Origin: Chloroflexota bacterium
GTDB lineage: Bacteria > Chloroflexota > Anaerolineae > Anaerolineales > UBA4823
NCBI GenBank assembly: GCA_029782365.1
Contig: JAKOUW010000015.1
Coordinates: 41,510 to 105,509 of the forward strand
DNA: 64,000 bases
Direction of reading: 5' to 3'
Position 1 is the first letter of the stretch, and the number at the start of each line of letters is the position of its first letter. A program made the translations under genes and the position numbers. The notes under the pieces were generated by a model that was not told the origin of the DNA, did not search any database, and was given only the letters and a program-made list of their open reading frames with translations. Shown one piece after another: positions 58,115 to 64,000 of this stretch.

Positions 58115-59917
58115 ATGAAAAGCAAAGTACTATATTATGTGGTGGCAGCCGTGCTGGTGTTCAGCATGGTGCTGACTGCCTGTGCCCCTTCCACCACTGC
58201 GACGGAAGTCGTAGCCACCCAGGTCGCTCCCGCCGATACTCAGGCGCCGGCCCCCACGACTGCCCCCACCACCGCCCCCACCGCCACCACCGCGCCTAAG
58301 CCAAAAATCGTGACCATCGCCTATTCTCAGGAACCCGATGTGGTCCAGGGCTTGTTCAGCTCGATGTCCTACGCCGCCTGGGTCAGCCAGATGACTGTTA
58401 TCGGCCTGGCCGGCTGGAACGACAAGAATGAACTCTTCCCCATGCTGGCGACGGAAGTCCCCAGCGCGGCCAACGGCGGCGTCTCTGCCGACGGCCTGAC
58501 CATCACCTGGCACCTCAAACCGGACCTCAAGTGGTCGGATGGCCAGCCCCTCACCTCGGCAGATGTCGTGTTCACCTGGAAAGCGCTGATCGACCCGGGC
58601 AACGCCCCCTACACTCGCTCTGGCTACGATCAAATCGACTCGATTGACACGCCTGACGCGACCACCGCCGTCATCAAGTTCAAAACCCTGTATCCCGACT
58701 GGCAAATCCTGTTCACCTCCGGCCCCAACAACCAGGGCCAGCTCCTGCCCGAGCATATCCTCAAGGGCAAGACCGCTTTGGAAAAAGATCCCGAAATCCA
58801 CCAGCCGACCGTTGCTTCCGGCCCCTGGGTGATCAAGGAATGGGTCGCCGGCGATCACATGACCTTCGTCCCCAACCCTTACTACTATGCCGGCAAGCCC
58901 AAGCTTGATCAGATTAATATCAAGTTCGTGCCTGATCCCGAAACCGCCCTGGCAGCCCTCAAGACCGGCGACGTGGATTTCGTCCCCGATTTCGCCGAAT
59001 CCGATATCGCTACCCTGGCCGCCCTCGAGCCGAACATCCACCTGCGCGTGGACGCCGGCCCTGAGTTCGAGCACATGCTCTTCAACCTGGGCATCACCAA
59101 TTCCACTGTTAAGGATGCCAAGGGCAACGTAATCGGCAACAGCGACCAGCCCGGCCCCTGCCCCCTGCAAGACCTGAAGGTGCGCAAGGCGATCATGCTC
59201 GGCATCGACCGCCAGACCATCGTCAACACCCTGCTCGAAGGCAAGACCACCGTGCCCGCCTCCCTGTGGCCCAACTCCTACTGGACCAACACCAGCCTTA
59301 CCCCCTACCCTTACGATCCCACCCAGGCCAACAGTTTGTTGGATGAGGCTGGTTACAAAGCCGGCGCCGACGGCATCCGCTCCGGCAAGTGCAACGGTGT
59401 GGAAACCCGCTTGAAATTCAACTTCGAGACCACCACCAAGCAGCTCCGCAAGGACATTGGCGCCGCTATCCAAGACATGCTCAAGAAAATCGGCGTCGAA
59501 ATGACCACCACCTACACCCCGGCCGGCACCTTCTTCGGCACGTATGATGCAGGCGCCAACATGGCCACCGGCAAGTACGATTTCGCCCTGTACACCACCG
59601 GTTTCTACCCCGCCCCCTACACCGACGGTTTCCTGTGCTCCACCGTCACCAGCGCTCAGAATAAGGGCGGCAGCAACAACTACCACATCTGCGATCCCAA
59701 GCTGGATGAGTTGTTCGCCAAAGCCAATGCCAGCGCTGACCCCGCTGTGCGCAAACCGATCTTCGACGAAATCCAGAAGTACCAGTACGACAACGTGCTC
59801 TTCGTCCCGATTTACGTGCGCGCCAACATCATGGGCTACACCGATCGCCTGCTTCTCACACCCACCAGCGTTATCGCCGGTATGATGTGGGATACAGCCA
59901 ATTGGGATGTCAAATAA
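58115..59917 (+). CDS. ABC transporter substrate-binding lipoprotein, family 5 (peptide/nickel type)
   Basis: A 600-residue extracytoplasmic protein. The signal MKSKVLYYVVAAVLVFSMVL ends in TAC, with Cys23 lipidated, then an Ala/Thr/Pro linker to about residue 60. The family-5 core has GLTITWHLKPDLKWSDGQPLTSADVVFTWK and later VRKAIMLGIDRQTIVN, both typical of oligopeptide or dipeptide binding proteins. The ligand is probably a peptide but could be a sugar or nickel complex. AGGAGGAG precedes the ATG. A strong stem-loop separates it from the permease genes. Confidence 0.93.
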   Translation: MKSKVLYYVVAAVLVFSMVLTACAPSTTATEVVATQVAPADTQAPAPTTAPTTAPTATTAPKPKIVTIAYSQEPDVVQGLFSSMSYAAWVSQMTVIGLAGWNDKNELFPMLATEVPSAANGGVSADGLTITWHLKPDLKWSDGQPLTSADVVFTWKALIDPGNAPYTRSGYDQIDSIDTPDATTAVIKFKTLYPDWQILFTSGPNNQGQLLPEHILKGKTALEKDPEIHQPTVASGPWVIKEWVAGDHMTFVPNPYYYAGKPKLDQINIKFVPDPETALAALKTGDVDFVPDFAESDIATLAALEPNIHLRVDAGPEFEHMLFNLGITNSTVKDAKGNVIGNSDQPGPCPLQDLKVRKAIMLGIDRQTIVNTLLEGKTTVPASLWPNSYWTNTSLTPYPYDPTQANSLLDEAGYKAGADGIRSGKCNGVETRLKFNFETTTKQLRKDIGAAIQDMLKKIGVEMTTTYTPAGTFFGTYDAGANMATGKYDFALYTTGFYPAPYTDGFLCSTVTSAQNKGGSNNYHICDPKLDELFAKANASADPAVRKPIFDEIQKYQYDNVLFVPIYVRANIMGYTDRLLLTPTSVIAGMMWDTANWDVK

Positions 59918-59935
59918 ACCGTTTTAGACCAAGTT

Positions 59936-59971
59936 GATATTTGGCGGGGCCGCCTGGCCCCGCCAAATATC
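59936..59971 (+). other. Perfect 16-bp stem-loop between binding-protein and permease genes
   Basis: GATATTTGGCGGGGCC pairs with GGCCCCGCCAAATATC around a 4-base loop. After it comes GTTAAAAC, not a T-run. It sits 18 bases past the stop of the binding protein gene. Such hairpins protect the upstream message and can lower downstream expression, which would give excess binding protein over permease. Confidence 0.8.
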
Positions 59972-60042
59972 GTTAAAACCCGGGCTAGAACAGCCCCTTT
60001 TTCAACCGAAATCTGGTTCAAGATTTGAACCGGAGGTGAATT

Positions 60043-61002
60043 ATGTGGACGTACATCGCTCGCCGCGCCGTGCAGGCGCTCGTGATCTTAGTCTTTATTA
60101 CCTTTATCTGTTTTATCCTGACGCGCCTGTCGTCAGACCCCATGCAGATGTACGCCACCAAGTCCAACGTGTCGGCGGAAGAACGGCTGGCTATCCGCGC
60201 CAAGCTGGGCCTCGACCAGCCGATGCCCATTCAGTATGTTAAATGGCTGGGCCTGGCGCTGCAGGGCAACCTGGGTGATTCGTTCTTCTCGCACCAGCCG
60301 GTCCTGACGCTCATCTCGCAGCGCCTGCCGATGACCGTGGTGCTCATGTTTACCTCCGAAGTCTTCATCATCGCCATCTCACTGCTGCTCGGCATCATCT
60401 CCGCCGTCCGGCAGTATTCCGCCATGGACAACCTGATCACTTCGTTCTCCTTCATCGGCTTTTCTATGCCGATCTTCTTCATCGCTTTCGGACTGATGCA
60501 GATCTTTGCCGTGCAGTTCAAAGCCTGGGGCCTGCCCTACCTGCCGACCGGCGGCGACATCTGGAAATTCACCGATCCCATTGCCCTGGCCTGGCACCTG
60601 GTGCTGCCGGTCACCTGCCTGGTGATTATCCAGGTCGCCGGTTACTCGCGCTACATCCGCTCCAGCATCCTGGAGGTGTTGGGTCTGGATTATATCCGCA
60701 CCGCCCGCGCCAAGGGTCTGGGCAGCCGCACCGTGCTGTACAAGCACGCCCTGCGCAACGCCGCTCTGCCTTTCATCACCATCGTCGGCCTGGACATCCC
60801 CTTCCTGCTGGGCGGCGCGCTGGTCACCGAGTCAATCTTCGCCTGGCCGGGCATGGGCCGCCTGTTCTGGGAATACGCCCAGCGCGGCGACTTCCCGGTG
60901 GTCACCGGCGTGCTGCTGATCGTCAGCTCGGCGGTGGTGGTGTTCACCATCATCGTCGATGTGCTTTACACCTTCATCGACCCGCGCATTCGCCTGCATT
61001 GA
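60043..61002 (+). CDS. ABC transporter permease, DppB type
   Basis: A 319-residue membrane protein with six predicted membrane segments. The N-terminus MWTYIARRAVQALVILVFITFICFIL and the cytoplasmic EAA loop (YIRTARAKGLGSRTVLYKHALRNAALP) are typical of DppB/OppB. It forms half of the channel for the peptide transporter. GGAGGTGAATT precedes the ATG. Confidence 0.93.
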   Translation: MWTYIARRAVQALVILVFITFICFILTRLSSDPMQMYATKSNVSAEERLAIRAKLGLDQPMPIQYVKWLGLALQGNLGDSFFSHQPVLTLISQRLPMTVVLMFTSEVFIIAISLLLGIISAVRQYSAMDNLITSFSFIGFSMPIFFIAFGLMQIFAVQFKAWGLPYLPTGGDIWKFTDPIALAWHLVLPVTCLVIIQVAGYSRYIRSSILEVLGLDYIRTARAKGLGSRTVLYKHALRNAALPFITIVGLDIPFLLGGALVTESIFAWPGMGRLFWEYAQRGDFPVVTGVLLIVSSAVVVFTIIVDVLYTFIDPRIRLH

Positions 61003-61017
61003 GGCTGGAGACAGGAC

Positions 61018-61974
61018 ATGGCAACCGAGACAACTTCCAAAATCATCGAGCTCAAAAGCGAAACCTCCTTCAAGCCGCTCTCTCCGGCTCAATTGATCTG
61101 GCGCCGCTTCCGCCGCCACCGCATGGCGCTGGGCGGCGGCATCGGCCTTTTGATCCTGCTGGTGTTCATCATCGGCGGGTCGTTTTACGTGCCCGAAAGC
61201 GGCGCCAATAACGGCGACCTCTACGCGCGCCTGAAGCCGCCCAACGCCCAGCACTGGTTCGGCACCGACAGCACCGGACGGGATGTCTTCAACCGCATCA
61301 TCTACGGCGGTCAGATCTCGCTGGTGATCGGTGTGCTGGCCGTATTGCTCGAAATTTCCATCGGCACCCTGATGGGCGGGCTGGCGGCCTATTACGGCGG
61401 CTGGCTGGATGCGATCATCATGCGTTTCACCGAAGCCATGCTGTCTATCCCATCGCTCTTCCTGTTGATCGTTTTAGCGAAATTCCTGGGAAAAGACATC
61501 CCCACCCTCAACATTCTCGGCCGCTCCTTCAGCGGCAGCGTGGGCATCGTCATCCTGGTGATCGGCCTGACCTCCTGGATGTACCTGGCGCGCATCGTGC
61601 GCGCCAACATGCTCTCGCTGCGTGAGATGGACTACATTTCAGCCGCCAAGGCGCTGGGCGCCTCGGATGGGCGCGTCCTGTTCACCCACCTGGTGCCCAA
61701 CACCATCGCCATCATGATCGTCTCCGCCACCCTGGGATTGGCCAGCGCCGTGCTGACCGAAGCCTACGTCTCCTTCCTGGGCCTGGGTGTTCAGCCGCCC
61801 ACCGCCACCTGGGGCAACATGATGGACCAGGCGCAGTCTTTCATCCTGCGCGGCGTGTGGTGGATGTGGGTCTTCCCCAGCGCCTTCATCATCTTCACCA
61901 TCCTGACCATCAACCTGCTGGGCGACGGCCTGCGCGACGCCATGGACCCCAGGCTGGCGAACAAGAAAGGTTAG
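61018..61974 (+). CDS. ABC transporter permease, DppC type
   Basis: A 318-residue membrane protein. A cytoplasmic N-terminal stretch is followed by RFRRHRMALGGGIGLLILLVF, HWFGTDSTGRDVFNRIIYGGQISL and the EAA loop DYISAAKALGASDGRVLFTHLVPN, as in DppC/OppC. It starts 15 bases after the first permease. No ATPase genes follow in the window; the next gene is on the other strand, so the operon may use ATPases encoded elsewhere. Confidence 0.93.
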   Translation: MATETTSKIIELKSETSFKPLSPAQLIWRRFRRHRMALGGGIGLLILLVFIIGGSFYVPESGANNGDLYARLKPPNAQHWFGTDSTGRDVFNRIIYGGQISLVIGVLAVLLEISIGTLMGGLAAYYGGWLDAIIMRFTEAMLSIPSLFLLIVLAKFLGKDIPTLNILGRSFSGSVGIVILVIGLTSWMYLARIVRANMLSLREMDYISAAKALGASDGRVLFTHLVPNTIAIMIVSATLGLASAVLTEAYVSFLGLGVQPPTATWGNMMDQAQSFILRGVWWMWVFPSAFIIFTILTINLLGDGLRDAMDPRLANKKG

Positions 61975-62105
61975 CCCAGAGCGCGGTCTGCAGCCCGCCC
62001 GCGCCGCGTTTACCTGCCTTTCAGTGCGGGGGTGGAACTGCGCCTGGAGGGTTTGAGCGTGCAAAACCGGCGCACAGATGCACTCGGCTAGAGGTGCGGC
62101 GGGAA

Positions 62106-62981
62106 TTAACTGCCCCGGGAGGCCAGCAGGGCAGGGATAAAGGTGAAGAAAAAAGGCCCCAGCGAGCCGCCGAAGCGCGGGTTGATCTCCAAAAGAAGGA
62201 TCTGCCGTGCATCGACTTTGTAGTTGACGCAGCACAGCCCCGAGAAGCCGATGGCGTTGAGCATGGCGGTGAACAGAGGAATGTGCGGGCAGGGCTCCAC
62301 GGTGGTGTAGTAAGCCAGGTCCTGCCCTTTGATCGGCGCCTGCCGGGTGAAGACATACTGCACGTTGAGGGAGGCGCGCACCTGCCCATCGACGAGCAGC
62401 AGGTGGGCGGCAAACTCCCGCCGCCCGGGGATGAACGCCTGGCAGAAATACGCCGGGTCGTCCAGCAGCGCGGCACAGGCGGCTTCATCCTGCGGGCTGG
62501 CGACCAGGTGGCAGTCCAGCCCGCCGGCCGCCTGGCGTTTCTTGATGATGTAGGGGTACTCGCCGACGCGCGACGCGCCGGGCAGGTGGGCGGCAAAACC
62601 GGAGGCGGCCAGCGCTGCGTTGAGGCGCGGTTTATCGTCGCACAGGCGCACCGCATCTGCGCTGGGGATGGGCAGCGGGCTGCGGCTCAGGCGAGGGCGG
62701 ACTCCGTCCAGGTAGAGCAGGTCCGGCACAGTCAGCGGGACGACCAGGTCGAAGGTTTCGAGAGGCGCCTGGGCCAGGTCGGAAAAGGCAACGGCGTGCG
62801 GTGAGCCGCGGAAACCCTGCTCGATGAAAGGCTGCCAGCCGGGCAGGTCGGAGAAGAGGATGCGCAGCCGGCGCCGGGTGCGCAGGCGGCAGTGCGCCTG
62901 CCGGGCCAGCAGGTAGAGGCGGCGCTGCAGGCGGGCCTGCAGGCGCTGGATTTGCTCCAGGGGCGTCGGGCGAAGGCTCAT
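62106..62981 (-). CDS. ATP-grasp domain protein
   Basis: A 291-residue protein. The N-terminal part is helical and Arg-rich. The ATP-grasp core runs from about residue 110 (LCDDKPRLNAALAASGF, YPYIIKKRQAAGG) to LLLEINPRFGGS near the end, which holds the metal-binding Glu and Asn. ATP-grasp enzymes join a carboxylate to an amine or thiol using ATP; the substrates are unknown. The ATG at 62981 is the first good one, starting MSLRPTPLEQIQRL; a longer in-frame extension lies in the transposon end. The transposon end reaches right up to its start codon. Confidence 0.8.
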   Translation of the reverse strand: MSLRPTPLEQIQRLQARLQRRLYLLARQAHCRLRTRRRLRILFSDLPGWQPFIEQGFRGSPHAVAFSDLAQAPLETFDLVVPLTVPDLLYLDGVRPRLSRSPLPIPSADAVRLCDDKPRLNAALAASGFAAHLPGASRVGEYPYIIKKRQAAGGLDCHLVASPQDEAACAALLDDPAYFCQAFIPGRREFAAHLLLVDGQVRASLNVQYVFTRQAPIKGQDLAYYTTVEPCPHIPLFTAMLNAIGFSGLCCVNYKVDARQILLLEINPRFGGSLGPFFFTFIPALLASRGS

Positions 62982-63026
62982 GTGGTTAGCGTCCGGAATA
63001 AATGGTGACGTTTGTCCTGAATAAAT
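62981..63026. mobile_element. Putative transposon end with repeated transposase-binding motifs
   Basis: The motif GTCC-G/T-GAATAAAT occurs twice, at 62991-63003 and 63014-63026, spaced 23 bases. The stretch opens with TG at 62981, as expected for elements with TG...CA ends. This layout fits the multi-site ends of Tn7-, Tn5053- or Mu-like transposons. The ExeA-like ATPase and the transposase tail lie just to the right. The other end is outside the window, so the boundary is an inference. Confidence 0.5.
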
Positions 63027-63041
63027 TGTAGCATAGGAAGG

Positions 63042-63078
63042 AAAAAAAGACGGGCTGTACCAACAAGGCGCAGCCCGT
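63042..63078 (-). terminator. Intrinsic terminator of the transposon ATPase gene
   Basis: On the minus strand ACGGGCTG and CAGCCCGT form a stem with a 13-base loop, followed by C and a run of seven T. Confidence 0.85.
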
Positions 63079-63090
63079 ATGCAAACAGGA

Positions 63091-63897
63091 TCATCCCTGT
63101 TCGAGGTCAGCAAGGGCCTTGCGGATGGCAGACTCTTCAAGGATTTGTTTTTTCTCCAAGGCACCAACGATGAGCGCCATGTTGCACAGGCGGTTAATCA
63201 GGCGGGGAATGCCTTTGGTAGACTCATAAATTCTGGAAAGGGCATCATCGGTGAAAATAGGGCCAGCTTTGTAGCCCGAGAGTTGGATATGGTGGCGAAC
63301 ATAGGCAATGGTTTGGGCAAGATCGAGAGGCGGGAGATGGTATTGGGTGGAAATGCGCTGGTAAAAAGCCTCGTAAGGCACCAAACGAAGGGTTTGTCGC
63401 AGTTCAGGCTGGCCCACTAACAGCAAGACACCCAGGGATTGGGAGTCCATTTCGGATGAAAAGAGCAAACGGAGCGGTTCAAACACGGTTGGGGGTAAGA
63501 GATGGGCTTCGTCCAGGATGACGACGGGCAGGCGGTGTTTGTTGTTCCGTTGCTCCAGGAAAGCGGAGCGAATGCGTGCCACAGCTTTCGGTTTACCAAA
63601 AGGTGGCTCATGACCGAGGGCAACGAGTAGATCGCGATATATGCCAGACAAACCGAGAATGGGGTTGGCAAGATAGACCACGGAGTGGCGAGCGGAATCG
63701 AGAGAAGAGACGAAACGGCGGATGGCGGTGGATTTGCCAGAGCCGGTTTCACCGGTGACGAGGCCAAGACCGCGCTGTTTGAGCAGGAACTCCAGGCGGG
63801 CGCAGAGTTCACTCTGTCCAGCGGCTTCGAACAGGAGGTCGGCGGGGATATCTTTGGTGAAGGGCAAGCGGGAAAAGCCGTAATGAAGGTCAATCAT
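63091..63897 (-). CDS. ExeA/TniB-like AAA ATPase, transposition helper
   Basis: A 268-residue ATPase. Walker A is GETGSGKST (49-57), Walker B VVILDEAHLL (near 128), and the motif QPELRQTLRL and KGIPRLINRLCNMAL are those of ExeA-like and TniB-like proteins. Such ATPases help a DDE transposase choose a target. It follows the transposase gene in this element, with the stop and start overlapping closely (AAATGACATG). The ATG at 63897 has GGAG upstream. Confidence 0.85.
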   Translation of the reverse strand: MIDLHYGFSRLPFTKDIPADLLFEAAGQSELCARLEFLLKQRGLGLVTGETGSGKSTAIRRFVSSLDSARHSVVYLANPILGLSGIYRDLLVALGHEPPFGKPKAVARIRSAFLEQRNNKHRLPVVILDEAHLLPPTVFEPLRLLFSSEMDSQSLGVLLLVGQPELRQTLRLVPYEAFYQRISTQYHLPPLDLAQTIAYVRHHIQLSGYKAGPIFTDDALSRIYESTKGIPRLINRLCNMALIVGALEKKQILEESAIRKALADLEQG

Positions 63898-63898
63898 G

Positions 63899-64000
63899 TC
63901 ATTTCTCCACAAGTAGGGATTCAGCGGGTGGGTTATTACTGCGCAATAAGCGGGCGAACTGGAGCTGCCCGGCTTCTTTGCGCAATTTTTCCTGGTACTC
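63899..64000 (-). CDS. C-terminal end of transposase (partial)
   Basis: The last 33 codons before a TGA at 63899-63901 read EYQEKLRKEAGQLQF followed by ARLLRSNNPPAESLLVEK. The frame is open to the window edge. By position directly upstream of an ExeA-like ATPase it is probably the DDE/integrase-core transposase, but the fragment is too short to classify by itself. Confidence 0.55.
   Translation of the reverse strand, partial: EYQEKLRKEAGQLQFARLLRSNNPPAESLLVEK

Overview
The window is a chromosomal segment of a GC-rich bacterium, most likely a Chloroflexota member of the Anaerolineae type. This is inferred from the family mix (NBR1-Ig-like lipoproteins with Thr/Pro linkers, MGDG-synthase-type glycosyltransferase, DUF951, very large membrane glycosyltransferases, family-5 ABC transporter with TAC lipobox) and not from a phylogenetic calculation. 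The genes use sigma70-like promoters, many with an extended -10 (TGnTATAAT).

Region 1 (1-15000) is an accessory island. It holds a cassette of a Replic_Relax-like protein, a tyrosine recombinase and a HARP/SNF2-like protein whose ATPase motifs look destroyed. Next comes a visibly AT-richer restriction-modification unit (PLD-family nuclease plus two SPPY DNA methyltransferases, converging on a shared terminator). It is followed by a three-gene operon (AAA+ ATPase with a nuclease-like tail, DUF6884, GIY-YIG-like protein) and a three-gene AbiE-type toxin-antitoxin operon with an extra overlapping gene. Most of this looks like phage or plasmid defence.

Region 2 (15040-20710) is a complete minus-strand rRNA operon, 16S-tRNA-Ile(GAT)-tRNA-Ala(TGC)-23S-5S. 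It has a near-consensus promoter, RNase III-type processing stems and a terminator.

Region 3 (20776-31622) carries the dnaX-ybaB-recR operon, hydrolases, a CPBP protease, ribokinase, a SulP transporter, a C26 glutamine-amidotransferase-like hydrolase and glutamate racemase. Region 4 (31611-45900, minus strand) has an acyl-CoA carboxylase operon (carboxyltransferase, biotin carboxylase, biotin carrier) running into a CYTH protein and AceK. Upstream are a QOR/ADH-like dehydrogenase, a 1452-residue membrane fusion protein, an acyl-CoA dehydrogenase and an MFS transporter.

Region 5 (46000-57700) is mixed housekeeping: a GNAT enzyme, IlvE, a conserved protein coupled to a nucleotidyltransferase and a PAP2 phosphatase, the operon DUF951-MGDG-synthase-like-NBR1 lipoprotein-rsmI, a site-2 protease, an HD protein, a TyrA-like dehydrogenase and Kbl. 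Region 6 (57700-64000) has a peptide-type ABC transporter operon (binding protein and two permeases, no ATPases), an ATP-grasp protein, and one end of a transposon with an ExeA-like ATPase and the tail of its transposase. No CRISPR array was seen.
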